Below, piece by piece: positions 8,289 through 17,461 of a stretch of DNA of 64,000 nt. Every line of letters begins with the position of its first letter. Positions within the stretch are counted from its first letter, which is position 1. The DNA is taken from positions 992,001-1,056,000 of the forward strand of contig NZ_VIVQ01000001.1 in the NCBI RefSeq assembly GCF_007829035.1. The letters are read 5' to 3'. The DNA is from Rudaeicoccus suwonensis (lineage in GTDB: Bacteria > Actinomycetota > Actinomycetes > Actinomycetales > Dermatophilaceae). Both the position numbers and the translations under genes were made by a program. The notes under the pieces were generated by a model that was not told where the DNA came from, did not search any database, and saw nothing but the letters and a program-made list of their open reading frames with translations.

Positions 8289-9470
8289 ATGCCGTTCCTC
8301 GACGAGTCCTGGATCGACGACCCGCAGCAACTGGCGTTGCGCGATTCGCGGGAGACATTGCGTGCACTGGCGACCGCGGGGGCTCAGGTCCGCGAAGCGG
8401 TGACGCTTGCGGCCGAGGGCGGCGTGCACCGCGTTGCGTATGCCGAGCGACCTCGTGCCGTTGTCGTGGCGGCGTTGGGCGGCAGTTCACTCGTTGCGGA
8501 CGTGCTGGAGTTCCTGGCTGAGCCCTCGTCGCCCGTGCCGGTGACGGTGCGCCGCGATCTGCCGTTGCCGGGGTGGGTCGGTCCGCTGGATCTGGTGATC
8601 GCCGTCTCGCTGTCGGGCACTGCTGGGGGACCGCTCGCGATCGCGCGCGAGGCTGCCCGACGTGGTGCCTCACTGCTCACCGTCGGTGCGGAGGACTCAC
8701 CGCTGGCGCAGATCAGCCACCGGGCACGCGGCGTGCACATCGGCGTGGGCCGCAGCCGCACATCGTCGCGGACGTCGCTCTGGTCGTTGCTCACTCCCGT
8801 GCTGCGCGCCGCGGACGAGCTCGGCCTGGCCGACATACCGGAACACGTCTTCGGCCAGCTCGCCGATCGACTGGACGAGCAGGCCGACACCTGCCGCCCG
8901 TCATCGGAGTCCTTCGTCAATCCGGCCAAACTGATGGCGGTGCAACTGGCCGAAACGGTGCCGGTGGTGCTCGGTGACGGAGCGCTCACCGGCGTCGCCG
9001 CGCGGCGTGCGTCTGCCATGCTCGCGCGGACCGCGCGCATCCCGGCGACCTGCGGCGAGTTGCCCGATGCGGCCTCGCAGGTCGTGGCGTGCTTCGACGG
9101 CCCGTTCACCGCAGGCGGCGGTGCCGGGGCTCCGGCGGCACGCGGGGACGACGTTTTCGCCGATCCGTTCCTCGATGCTCCGGCGCAGCCGAAGCTGGGC
9201 CTGCTGATGCTGCGAGATGCGCTCCCGTCCCGTCCCACCCAAGAAACCGACACGGCCCTGGCACTGACCGACGCACTGCTGCAGACTGCTCGTGCGGCAG
9301 GGGTGAAGGTCATCGAATCCACAGCATCCGCAGGGCATCCCGTCGTGCGGTTGGGGGAGCTGGTCGCGCTGACAGACTTCGCTGCGACCTACCTCGCCAT
9401 TGGTCTGGGCGTCGACCCGGCCGTGTCCCCGCACATCGCGGATCTGCGTGACCGCACCACCGGTTTTTGA
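8289..9470 (+). CDS. SIS-domain protein, Rv3256c-like (phosphosugar isomerase fold)
   Basis: 393 residues. The region after about residue 55 carries SIS-type nucleotide/sugar-phosphate binding signals: VVVAALGGSSLVADVLEFL, then DLVIAVSLSGTAGGPLAIAREAARRGASLLTVGA, which is the classic S.SG.T..... loop. It belongs with the bifunctional phosphoglucose/phosphomannose isomerase group. In Mycobacterium the same gene sits between manB and manA; here manA does not follow, so this protein could supply mannose-6-phosphate isomerase activity, which is an inference. Seven bases separate it from the Trm112-like gene, so it is the last member of the manB operon. Confidence 0.8.
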   Translation: MPFLDESWIDDPQQLALRDSRETLRALATAGAQVREAVTLAAEGGVHRVAYAERPRAVVVAALGGSSLVADVLEFLAEPSSPVPVTVRRDLPLPGWVGPLDLVIAVSLSGTAGGPLAIAREAARRGASLLTVGAEDSPLAQISHRARGVHIGVGRSRTSSRTSLWSLLTPVLRAADELGLADIPEHVFGQLADRLDEQADTCRPSSESFVNPAKLMAVQLAETVPVVLGDGALTGVAARRASAMLARTARIPATCGELPDAASQVVACFDGPFTAGGGAGAPAARGDDVFADPFLDAPAQPKLGLLMLRDALPSRPTQETDTALALTDALLQTARAAGVKVIESTASAGHPVVRLGELVALTDFAATYLAIGLGVDPAVSPHIADLRDRTTGF

Positions 9471-9524
9471 TCGTGCGCGCCGTCCGCGCGCGGAGTCGAT
9501 CGGCTCGTCGGTAGGTTGCTTGTC

Positions 9525-10355
9525 GTGACCAGCGCAACCCCGCATGACATGTCGTATGCCGATTACCTCGACCTCGAGACGCTGCTGTCGGCCCAGCATC
9601 CGCTCGCGCAGCCGCCACAGCACGACGAACTGCTGTTCATCATCCAGCACCAGACCAGTGAGCTGTGGTTCAAACTGGTGTTGCACGAGCTGCGTTCGGC
9701 ACGAGACCTGATCGGCGCGGACGAGTTGCCCGCCGCGTTGAAGCGGCTGGCCCGTGTCAAGCACGTCCAGGCGACCCTCACCGGGCAGTGGTCGGTGCTG
9801 GCGACGCTCACCCCGAGTGAGTACGCCAAGTTCCGCGACTTCCTCGCGACGTCATCTGGCTTCCAGTCGGTGCAATATCGCGCGGTCGAGTTTCTGCTCG
9901 GCAACAAGAACCCCGACATGGTGCGGGTCTTCGACAGCGAGCCGCAGTGGCGGGACCTGCTGACCGAGATGCTGCACGAGCCGAGTCTGTACGACGTCTT
10001 CCTGCAACTGCTCGCCCGGCGCGGGTTCAGCCTTCCTGCGGAGGTCACCGACCGCGACTGGACACAGCCGTATGTCGCCAGCGACGCGGTGCTGCAGGTC
10101 GCGAGAGAGGTCTACAGCGACCCCGAGACGCACTGGGACATCTACGAGACGTGCGAAGAGCTGGTCGACCTTGAGGACAACTTTCAGCAGTGGCGTTTTC
10201 GGCACCTGAAGACCGTGGAGCGGATCATCGGCTCCGCCCGCGGCACCGGAGGCAGCTCGGGTGTTCCCTTCCTGCGACGGGCCCTGGAGCTGACCTTCTT
10301 CCCCGAGTTGTATGCCGTTCGCGGCGACATTGCGAACGGAGTCTCCCACCGATGA
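9525..10355 (+). CDS. kynA: Tryptophan 2,3-dioxygenase
   Basis: 276 residues from GTG 9525, the usual bacterial TDO length; a TTG nine bases earlier is in frame but adds only three residues. It opens the indole ring of L-tryptophan to N-formylkynurenine using heme and O2. Family signatures are all present: the Y.DYL.L..LL..Q start, DELLFIIQHQTSELWFKL, the FL..SGFQS.QYR segment, and the substrate loop GTGGSSGVPFLRRAL with the distal FFPELYAVR. It overlaps kynureninase by ATGA. The step in between, kynurenine formamidase, is not encoded nearby. Confidence 0.95.
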   Translation: MTSATPHDMSYADYLDLETLLSAQHPLAQPPQHDELLFIIQHQTSELWFKLVLHELRSARDLIGADELPAALKRLARVKHVQATLTGQWSVLATLTPSEYAKFRDFLATSSGFQSVQYRAVEFLLGNKNPDMVRVFDSEPQWRDLLTEMLHEPSLYDVFLQLLARRGFSLPAEVTDRDWTQPYVASDAVLQVAREVYSDPETHWDIYETCEELVDLEDNFQQWRFRHLKTVERIIGSARGTGGSSGVPFLRRALELTFFPELYAVRGDIANGVSHR

Positions 10356-11587
10356 ACGACGAATTCGTCCAGCGCGCAGCACAATTGGACGCAGAGGATG
10401 ACCTTGCGGCATACGTCGGCGAGTTCATGCCGGTCGAGCAGCCCGGCTTCGTCGCCTACCTCGACGGCAATTCGCTGGGCCGTCCGGTGCGCGCCGTCGG
10501 GCCGGCGTTGCAACGGTTGGTCACCGGTCAATGGGGCACCGACCTGATCCGCAGCTGGACCGACGGCGACGACCCGTGGATGCAGTGGCCCGAACGGGTC
10601 GGTGACGAACTCGCGGCGGCCTGCCTGGGCGCCGCCGCCGGGCAGACGGTGGTCGCCGACTCGACGACGGTGATGCTCTACAAACTCGCACGCGCAGCGG
10701 TGGCTGCTCGGCCGGGTCGCGACGAGGTCGTCATCGACACCGACAACTTCCCGACCGATCGCTATGTGCTCGAAGGGATCGCCGCGGAGCGCGGACTGCG
10801 GCTGCGGTGGATCGAGACCGACCCGGCCGAGGGGCTGTATGCCGAGCAGGTCGCGCAGGTCGTCGGCGAACGCACCGCACTGGTCGTGCTGAGCCAGATC
10901 GCCTATCGCTCCGGATGGATCGCCGACCTGCCCGCGATCACGGCCGTCGCCCATGACGCCGGTGCGCTCGTGCTGGCCGACCTGTGCCATTCGGTGGGTG
11001 TCCTGCCGATAGAGCTCGATGCGTGGGGCGTCGATCTGGCCGTCGGGTGCACCTACAAGTTCATCGGCGGTGGGCCGGGTGCACCCGCCTTCGGCTATCT
11101 CCGCCGCGAGCTGCAAGGCGATGTGCGGCAGCCGATCCAGGGGTGGATGGGCCGGGCCGATCCCTTCACGATGGGTCCAGGCTACGTGCCTGCTGCAGGG
11201 ATCAGGTCGCTGGTGAGCGGCACTCCGCCGATTCTGGGGATGGTTCCGGTGCGCGCAGGTGTCGAGCTCATCGGCCGGGCAGGCGTCGCGGCGATCCGCG
11301 AGAAGTCGCTGGCCCTCACCACCCTGGCCATCGAGATCGTCGACAGCTGGCCGGACAGCGCCGATGTGCGGGTGAGTTCACCGCGCGATCCGCAGCGTCG
11401 TGGTGGACACGTGACGATCAGCCGCGGCGACTTCCGTGACGTCAACGCGCAGTTGTGGGGGCAGGGTGTGATCCCTGACTTTCGCGCGCCCGACGGGATC
11501 CGGCTGGGCCTCGCGCCGCTGTCGTCCACGTTCGGCGACCTCGTCCGTGCGCTTGCGGTCATGCAGGAGATCGTCGTCGGCGGTTGA
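10352..11587 (+). CDS. kynU: Kynureninase
   Basis: 411 residues from ATG 10352, which overlaps the kynA stop by 4 bp; the frame is open further upstream inside kynA but that part is not coding. This fold-type I PLP enzyme cleaves kynurenine to anthranilate and alanine. Visible are YLDGNSLGRP at the start, the STTVMLYKL loop, the cofactor aspartate in ADLCHSVG and the Schiff-base lysine Lys236 in GCTYKFIGGGPGAPAF. With kynA it makes anthranilate from tryptophan, for catabolism or for export of signals. The gene ends convergently with an MFS transporter. Confidence 0.95.
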   Translation: MNDEFVQRAAQLDAEDDLAAYVGEFMPVEQPGFVAYLDGNSLGRPVRAVGPALQRLVTGQWGTDLIRSWTDGDDPWMQWPERVGDELAAACLGAAAGQTVVADSTTVMLYKLARAAVAARPGRDEVVIDTDNFPTDRYVLEGIAAERGLRLRWIETDPAEGLYAEQVAQVVGERTALVVLSQIAYRSGWIADLPAITAVAHDAGALVLADLCHSVGVLPIELDAWGVDLAVGCTYKFIGGGPGAPAFGYLRRELQGDVRQPIQGWMGRADPFTMGPGYVPAAGIRSLVSGTPPILGMVPVRAGVELIGRAGVAAIREKSLALTTLAIEIVDSWPDSADVRVSSPRDPQRRGGHVTISRGDFRDVNAQLWGQGVIPDFRAPDGIRLGLAPLSSTFGDLVRALAVMQEIVVGG

Positions 11588-11680
11588 TGTTGCGTCGGCG
11601 CGTCAGGTCGGTCGAATGAGGGCCGCGGGTGACTGTGCTGGTGTCTTCGGCGCCGGACGAGCTGGGTTTCCGGCCTGGCC

Positions 11681-12916
11681 CTATAACGGATTGCGTTGCG
11701 CGGAAAAGAGATTGACCACTCCGACGGCGAGCAGGATCGCCCCCGTGGCGACGAAGACACTGCGCAGTCCGAATCGTGCACCGACGGCCGCTCCGATGAG
11801 TGGCCCGCTGACCTGGCCGACATACTGCGCGGACACCGACCAGCCCAGCAGGCGGCCGACGACATCGCTCGGCGCGCGGTGGCGGATCGCTGCGGTGATG
11901 GCCGGCAGCAGTCCGCCCAGGGCGGCACCCATGAGCAGCCGCAGGACGGCCAGGGCAGGCACGTTCGGAGCTGCAGCCTGGGCGAGGAGGCAGACTCCGG
12001 CGACCAGCAGACAGCCGATGATGACGCGGCCGTGACCGACACGATCGGCCAACCTGCCCAGGCGCGGCGCCGACACGATGCTGCCGAGAGCGCCGAGCGA
12101 CATCACGATGCCGGCCCCCATCGACGCGTGCCGGGCGGTGCCGGCGAGCTGTTCGACGAACAGCGTGATGGTGGGTTCGACGGACATCGTCGCGAACATC
12201 AGCAGGCTCGCAGTGCCGAGCAGCAGGCCGACCTGGCCGGGGTTGTCCAGCCGTGACCAGAGCCGGTCTTTCCGAGACTGGCTCCCCTGCAACGGCTTCC
12301 GGTCTTCCTTGAGCAGAAACGTCGTGGCGAGAAATGCGACGAAGATGAGGGCGCCGGCGAGCAGGAAGGTCGTGCGCACGCCGACCAGCTCCGGCGCAAA
12401 GCCGCCGATCAGCGGTCCGGCGATGTTGCCGGCGAGTACGCCGGCGGACAACGTGCCGAGCGCCCAGGCGCTGCGATCGCGGGGTGTCTGGGCGGCGACC
12501 AGGATGGTGGAGCCGGAGGAGTAGCCGCCGAGCAGGCCGACCAGCAGTCGCATGCCCAGCAACTGCCAGACGTTCTGCACGAGACCGATGCACGACATAG
12601 CGATCGCCATACCGAAGCTGGCCCGGATCAGCATCGACTTGCGGCCGTACCGGTCACCGAGTGTCCCCCACAGCGGAGCCGTCAGGGCGGCGGTCAGGAA
12701 GGTCGCACTGTATGCCGCACCGGACCACGCGAGCACTCCGTCGCGGTCGTGAACCCCCAATTCCTGCACGAAGATCGGCAGGAACGGCACCAGCATCGTC
12801 ATCGCCACGATCGTGGTGAACGAACCGCACAGGCAGACCACGAGATTGCGCTTCCAGTGCACGTTGCCGTCGTCGTCCACGCGCTCGGGCGTCGTGGAGG
12901 AGGTGGATGCAGGCAC
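11681..12916 (-). CDS. MFS transporter, 12-TM multidrug-efflux type
   Basis: 411 residues with twelve hydrophobic segments in two halves. The MFS loop 2-3 signature is APLWGTLGDRYGRKSMLIR, with the related APRLGRLADRVGHGRVI in the second half. An N-terminal cytoplasmic tail of about 22 residues precedes TM1. It fits the DHA1 drug:proton antiporter group. The substrate is not deducible; being convergent with kynAU it may be unrelated to kynurenines. The start region is divergent from the MDMPI-like gene. Confidence 0.85.
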   Translation of the reverse strand: MPASTSSTTPERVDDDGNVHWKRNLVVCLCGSFTTIVAMTMLVPFLPIFVQELGVHDRDGVLAWSGAAYSATFLTAALTAPLWGTLGDRYGRKSMLIRASFGMAIAMSCIGLVQNVWQLLGMRLLVGLLGGYSSGSTILVAAQTPRDRSAWALGTLSAGVLAGNIAGPLIGGFAPELVGVRTTFLLAGALIFVAFLATTFLLKEDRKPLQGSQSRKDRLWSRLDNPGQVGLLLGTASLLMFATMSVEPTITLFVEQLAGTARHASMGAGIVMSLGALGSIVSAPRLGRLADRVGHGRVIIGCLLVAGVCLLAQAAAPNVPALAVLRLLMGAALGGLLPAITAAIRHRAPSDVVGRLLGWSVSAQYVGQVSGPLIGAAVGARFGLRSVFVATGAILLAVGVVNLFSAQRNPL

Positions 12917-13047
12917 GAATGCCAGGTTGCTACCGCTGGATCGTCAGAACATCACCTATCCGACATATGAGACAAATGTCCGACATGCGGACGACGATCG
13001 ATGGGGTCCGTCCGATGGCGAAGCGGTACCGTGCCGCTGTGCGAGCG

Positions 13048-13719
13048 ATGAACGTGACCCTGGAGCGCTCACGCACGGCTCTGCTCGCCGAGATCGGGGA
13101 GTGGCGCCGGGCGCTGGCGACCGTGAACGACACGGGCCTGCTCGAACCCAGCGGATGTCCTGGCTGGGCTCGGCTTGAGGTCGTGGTCCACGTGCGCGCG
13201 GGTCTGCAGGAGCTGCTCGCGTGCTTCACAGCCGGGACCGCCCTGGCGCCGGATCGCGATGCGGCGACGTACTGGCTGGAATTCGCCCCCGGTGGTGGAG
13301 GCGGAACTGTTGAAGGAACGATGTGGTTGCGGCGCACCTCCTCGGCGTATGCGCGACCCAGCGGTGCGGTGCGTCACCTCGCAGATGTGCTCGACCAGAC
13401 CGAGCACGCGCTCGGTGGATTGCAGGACGCCACGGTGCGCTTTCAGGGCCACGTCCTGAGCACCGGCGACCTGATCGCCACGTGGGCGGTGGAGTTGCAT
13501 CTGCACCGCCTGGATCTTCTTGTGCCGTATGCCGAAGCGTCGGACGCCGCGATGCTCGCCCGGGAGACGATCGAGGTCCTCGCCGACGGATCTGCGCCCG
13601 CCGCGAATCTCGTTGCGGCAGAGCGCTTTCTGCTCATCGGCAGTGGGCGGGTCGAGCCGACTGCCGATGAGCGGCAGGCGTTAGGGGGGATCGCTGCACG
13701 GTTGCCTGTCTTCGGCTGA
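13048..13719 (+). CDS. Maleylpyruvate isomerase / DinB-like family protein (mycothiol-type fold)
   Basis: 223 residues from ATG 13048; earlier in-frame starts exist (13015 and further back) but the domain begins at LERSRTALLAEIGEW. The pattern L..S.CPGW...EVVVHV (a divergent form of GW...D...H) is the N-terminal metal-binding helix pair of mycothiol-dependent maleylpyruvate isomerase-like proteins; a later TWAVELHLHRLDL supplies the third His. Such proteins use mycothiol as cofactor or resemble its transferases. The next gene, 24 bp downstream, is mycothione reductase, which fits a mycothiol role. The substrate is unknown. Confidence 0.7.
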   Translation: MNVTLERSRTALLAEIGEWRRALATVNDTGLLEPSGCPGWARLEVVVHVRAGLQELLACFTAGTALAPDRDAATYWLEFAPGGGGGTVEGTMWLRRTSSAYARPSGAVRHLADVLDQTEHALGGLQDATVRFQGHVLSTGDLIATWAVELHLHRLDLLVPYAEASDAAMLARETIEVLADGSAPAANLVAAERFLLIGSGRVEPTADERQALGGIAARLPVFG

Positions 13720-13743
13720 GCGGCACCGTCATACGCTGGGCGG

Positions 13744-15117
13744 GTGACGCACTTCGACCTGGCCATCATCGGCACCGGCTCCGGCAACTCGCTCGTGACA
13801 CCCGACTTCGACGACAAGCGGGTCGCCGTCATCGAGGAAGGCATCTTCGGAGGAACCTGCCTGAACGTCGGGTGCATCCCGACCAAGATGTTCGTGTATG
13901 CCGCCGACGTCGCCGACCAGGTGCGCGGTGCCGAGAGGTATGGCGTCGACGCGCATGTTGACGGCGTGCGCTGGCGCGACATCCGCGATCGGGTGTTCGG
14001 CCGGATCGACCCGATTGCCGCCGGTGGTAAGGACTATCGCGTCAACGGGCCCAATACGACGGCATACCTCGGGCATGCGCGCTTCGTGGGACCGAAAGCG
14101 CTCGAGGTCGATGTCGACGGCCGCACCGAGCACGTCACCGCCGACCAGATCGTGATCGCCACAGGGGCGCACCCGGTGATCCCGGACGTGATCGCCGAGT
14201 CGGGGGTGGCCTTCCACACCAGTGACACGATCATGCGCATCGATGAGTTGCCCGCCTCGATGGTCATCGTCGGTGGCGGTTTCATCGCGGCCGAGTTCGC
14301 GCACGTGTTCTCCGCATTGGGTGTCAAGGTCAAGATCGTCACGCGCGGACCCGGCCTGCTGCGCGCCGAGGACGACGAGATCTCCGCAGCCTTCACGCAG
14401 ATCGCGGCGCAGCAGTGGGAGGTGCACCTCGATGCGGTCGTCACGGGCGCCGAAGCCACCGGCAGCGGGGTCGCCGTGCAGCTGCACGGTGCCGATCCGG
14501 TCGAGGGGGAGCTGTTGCTCGTGGCGACCGGTCGTCAGCCGAACACTGCTCGCCTCGGTCTCGAATCCGCAGGCGTGGAGCGACATTCCGACGGTCGTGT
14601 GCAGGTCGATGCGCATGGGCGCACCAGCGTCGACGGCGTGTGGTCGCTGGGTGACGCCAGTTCGGACTATCAGCTCAAACATGTCGCCAACCACGAGGCA
14701 CGGGTCGTTGCGCACAACCTGGCGCACCCGGACGACCTGCACTCGTTCGACCACCGGTTCGTGCCTGCTGCGGTGTTCACGCACCCGCAGATCGCGTCGG
14801 TAGGACTCACCGAGAAGCAGGCGCGCGCGGCCGGTCATGACGTCACGGTCAAGGTGCAGAAGTTCGGCGACACGGCATACGGCTGGGCCATGGAGGACAC
14901 CACCAGCATCTTCAAGGTGGTGGCCGACCGGCGTTCTCGCCAGTTGCTCGGCGCCAGCGTCATGGGGCCCGAGGCCAGCATGCTGATCCAGCCGGTCGTG
15001 CAGGCGTTGAGCTTCGGCCTGAGCGCTCCGGAGATGGCCCGTGGGCAGTACTGGATCCACCCCGCGCTCACCGAGGTCATCGAAAACGCGCTGTTGGGCC
15101 TGGATTTCGAGGACTGA
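13744..15117 (+). CDS. mtr: Mycothione reductase
   Basis: 457 residues of the FAD-dependent disulfide reductase family. It reduces mycothiol disulfide with NADPH in the cytoplasm. The FAD motif is IIGTGSGNS at 8-16, the redox-active pair is Cys39 and Cys44 in GGTCLNVGCIPTKM, the second nucleotide-binding motif is IVGGGFIAAEFAHVFSALG near 175, and the C-terminal catalytic dyad is His439-Glu444 in HPALTE. The short GTGSGN and MFVYAADVADQ features separate it from lipoamide dehydrogenase. Start GTG 13744. Confidence 0.92.
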   Translation: MTHFDLAIIGTGSGNSLVTPDFDDKRVAVIEEGIFGGTCLNVGCIPTKMFVYAADVADQVRGAERYGVDAHVDGVRWRDIRDRVFGRIDPIAAGGKDYRVNGPNTTAYLGHARFVGPKALEVDVDGRTEHVTADQIVIATGAHPVIPDVIAESGVAFHTSDTIMRIDELPASMVIVGGGFIAAEFAHVFSALGVKVKIVTRGPGLLRAEDDEISAAFTQIAAQQWEVHLDAVVTGAEATGSGVAVQLHGADPVEGELLLVATGRQPNTARLGLESAGVERHSDGRVQVDAHGRTSVDGVWSLGDASSDYQLKHVANHEARVVAHNLAHPDDLHSFDHRFVPAAVFTHPQIASVGLTEKQARAAGHDVTVKVQKFGDTAYGWAMEDTTSIFKVVADRRSRQLLGASVMGPEASMLIQPVVQALSFGLSAPEMARGQYWIHPALTEVIENALLGLDFED

Positions 15118-15196
15118 TCTGGCGCGGACCGGCACACGCCTGCCGGCCGGCCACGGTCGTTGAGCAGCACAACTCCGCGCTACCGAACGGGTCAGC

Positions 15197-15661
15197 TCAG
15201 TAGTCGCCCTTGATGACGAAGTACGACCCGCGGATCGTGCCGGCCAGTTTTGACTTCTGCCGCGCGAACTTGAACCTCTCGGCGAGTTCCGCAGGCACCT
15301 CCATACCCTCGGACAGCTTGAAGCCCACCGCGCGCTTGCCGCCGCCGTCGAGGGTCCACAGCACATTGACGGCGAGTCCGCTCTGGTAGAACACGTGCAC
15401 CCAGCGGATGTTCTCGACCCGGAAGTCGCTCGCCTGCAGCGGTGGTGAGGCGAATTCGATGTCGCGTTCTTCCGTGAGGATGCGGTCAACCCACTCGATG
15501 GTGGGTTGCGCGTCCGCCGCTGCTTCGACGGCGAAATCGTGGTCGTACTTGTTCTTGAAGTAACGAGCCTCGTTGGCGCGCAGGCCAGCGAGGGCTGCTG
15601 CCACCGGCGACGACTCCAAACCGTCGGTCGACACCTGTTTGAAATCCACGATCTGGGCCAT
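15197..15661 (-). CDS. Conserved hypothetical protein, 154 aa
   Basis: From ATG 15661, with a strong Shine-Dalgarno (GGAGAGG, complement of 15665-15671), the protein is 154 residues; the longer open frame upstream overlaps the CDF gene's promoter region and is unlikely. It is mixed alpha/beta, with a charged middle (YFKNKYDHDFAVEAAADAQPTIEWVDRILTEE) and a beta-rich end (WVHVFYQSGLAVNVLWTLDGG). No signal peptide, membrane segment or known motif was recognised. It may be a cytoplasmic actinobacterial conserved protein; no function is proposed. Confidence 0.6.
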   Translation of the reverse strand: MAQIVDFKQVSTDGLESSPVAAALAGLRANEARYFKNKYDHDFAVEAAADAQPTIEWVDRILTEERDIEFASPPLQASDFRVENIRWVHVFYQSGLAVNVLWTLDGGGKRAVGFKLSEGMEVPAELAERFKFARQKSKLAGTIRGSYFVIKGDY

Positions 15662-15770
15662 CGGCCTCTCCCTACGACTCGTGCCGGACGCCGGCTCTGC
15701 AACTGACGATCCTATCGCCGGCGGTGACACGAGGTCCTGAGACTGGGTACATCCTGAATACACTCGCGCC

Positions 15771-16733
15771 ATGTCCCACGAAGGCAGCAACAAGGCGATC
15801 CTGGCCGCGCTCGGAGCCAACCTCGGCATTGCGATATCCAAGTTTCTCGCATTCCTGCTGACGGGAATGAGTTCGATGCTGGCCGAATCCATTCACAGCG
15901 CGGCGGATTCCGGCAATCAGCTCCTGCTGCTGGTCGGTGGCAAGAAGGCGCAGCGCAAGGCCACCTCCGAGCACCCGTTCGGCTTCGGTCGCGAACGCTA
16001 TGTCTACGGGTTCATCGTGTCCGTGGTGCTGTTCAGCGTCGGCGGTCTGTTCGCGCTCTACGAGGCGTACCACAAGTGGCACGAGGCTCACCTGGGTCAC
16101 GGTGAGAAGCCGGGCGTTCACCAGCAGTGGTGGTGGGTGCCGATCGTGATCCTGCTCGTCGCGATCGCACTCGAGGGCATGTCCTTCCGCACCGCGGTCA
16201 ATGAGTCGAATGTCCTTCGGGGAGAGTCCGGTTGGCGCGAATTCATCCGCGGCGCGAAGGCACCTGAGCTTCCGGTGATCCTGCTCGAGGACTTCGCCGC
16301 CCTGATCGGTCTGGTGTTCGCGCTCTTCGGCGTCGGGCTGGCGGTCATCACTGAGAATGCCGTGTGGGATGCCATCGGCACCGGTCTGATCGGCGTGTTG
16401 CTGGTCACGGTCGCAGTCGTTCTGGCGATCGAGATGAAGTCGCTGCTCATCGGCGAGGCGGCGGCGCCTGCCAAGGTGACCGCGGTGCGTGAGGCACTGG
16501 AAGCTGCCGACGAGGTCGATCGCGTGATCCACCTCAAGACCCTTCACCTCGGCCCGGAAGAACTGCTGGTGGCGGCGAAAATCGCTGTCGGAACCGCAGA
16601 TTCGGGCAGGGTCATCGCTGCCGCGATCAACGATGCTGAGGCTCGCGCGCGAGCGGCCGTGCCTGACCTGAAGCTGGTGATCTTCCTCGAGCCCGATATC
16701 GACGCGGCCGCGAAAGACGCGTCGACCACCTGA
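15771..16733 (+). CDS. Cation diffusion facilitator family metal exporter
   Basis: 320 residues with six hydrophobic segments and a C-terminal cytoplasmic domain. TM2 carries the metal-site sequence AESIHSAADSGNQLLL (HxxxD) and TM5 carries LLEDFAALIGLVFAL (ExxxD-type), the expected tetrahedral metal site. A His-rich loop (WHEAHLGHGEKPGVHQQW) lies between TM3 and TM4. It likely exports Zn2+, Fe2+ or a similar ion in exchange for protons. It is monocistronic, divergent from the 154-residue gene and convergent with bioD. Confidence 0.88.
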   Translation: MSHEGSNKAILAALGANLGIAISKFLAFLLTGMSSMLAESIHSAADSGNQLLLLVGGKKAQRKATSEHPFGFGRERYVYGFIVSVVLFSVGGLFALYEAYHKWHEAHLGHGEKPGVHQQWWWVPIVILLVAIALEGMSFRTAVNESNVLRGESGWREFIRGAKAPELPVILLEDFAALIGLVFALFGVGLAVITENAVWDAIGTGLIGVLLVTVAVVLAIEMKSLLIGEAAAPAKVTAVREALEAADEVDRVIHLKTLHLGPEELLVAAKIAVGTADSGRVIAAAINDAEARARAAVPDLKLVIFLEPDIDAAAKDASTT

Positions 16734-16792
16734 TGTCCGCGAAGCGTGCCCGACGGATCAGTCGCGCGCAGTCAGTCGCTTCGTGACGTTTC

Positions 16793-17461
16793 TCAGGCGA
16801 AGAAGGGCAGCGCAGAGACTGCCGCGCGTTTGAATGCGTCCGGTGGCAGTTGCGGCATACCCGTCGGCAGCACTCCGAGCAGGGGAGCGTCCTGCAGGTA
16901 GGCGCGATTGTCGATCTCGATCTCGTCGGGACTTGTCGGCCACGATCCGATGATCACACCGAGCGATCGAATCCCTCGGCGCTGCAATGCCTCTCGCGTC
17001 AGTGCAACATGATTGAGCGTACCCAGCCCGCTGCGCGCGACGAGCACGATGCCGCAGTGCGGCACCGCCACGGCGAGGTCGGCCAGCGTCTGGGCTCCGT
17101 CGGTGAGTTCGACGAGCAGGCCCCCCGCCCCCTCGACCAGCACGTGGTCGTATGCCGACGTGAGCCGCCGCACCTCGGCCAGATGTGCTTCTAGATCGGG
17201 CAGTGCGACGGCCTCACGAGCGGCGGCCGCGCGCGGAGCCATGGGCGCGATCAGTCGGGTGCCCTCCGACGTCGGCACCCCGGTCAGGCGGGCCACGACG
17301 TCCATGTCGCCGGGGTCGGCGCCGGTCACGCCGGTCTGCGTCGGTTTGTATGCCGCAACCGACCGCCCAGCGTGCTGCAGACACGCGGCAATGGCAGCAG
17401 TGGCAACGGTTTTGCCGACATCGGTGTCTGTTCCGGTGACGACGATGACCGCAGGGATCAC
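16793..17461 (-). CDS. bioD: Dethiobiotin synthetase
   Basis: 222 residues. ATP-dependent ring closure of 7,8-diaminopelargonic acid with CO2 gives dethiobiotin. The P-loop is GTDTDVGKT at 10-18, followed by the substrate lysine in YKPTQTG, the VEGAGGLLVEL magnesium/substrate loop near 110-120, and the LVARSGLGTLNH segment. It is the last gene of the bioB-A-F-D operon, overlapping bioF by 4 bp. The 3' end faces the CDF gene. Confidence 0.95.
   Translation of the reverse strand: MIPAVIVVTGTDTDVGKTVATAAIAACLQHAGRSVAAYKPTQTGVTGADPGDMDVVARLTGVPTSEGTRLIAPMAPRAAAAREAVALPDLEAHLAEVRRLTSAYDHVLVEGAGGLLVELTDGAQTLADLAVAVPHCGIVLVARSGLGTLNHVALTREALQRRGIRSLGVIIGSWPTSPDEIEIDNRAYLQDAPLLGVLPTGMPQLPPDAFKRAAVSALPFFA

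Noticed and set aside
13729-15702. 657-codon frame antisense to mycothione reductase
   Set aside because: Same reason: a shadow of a strong gene, with low-complexity His/Arg/Asp content.
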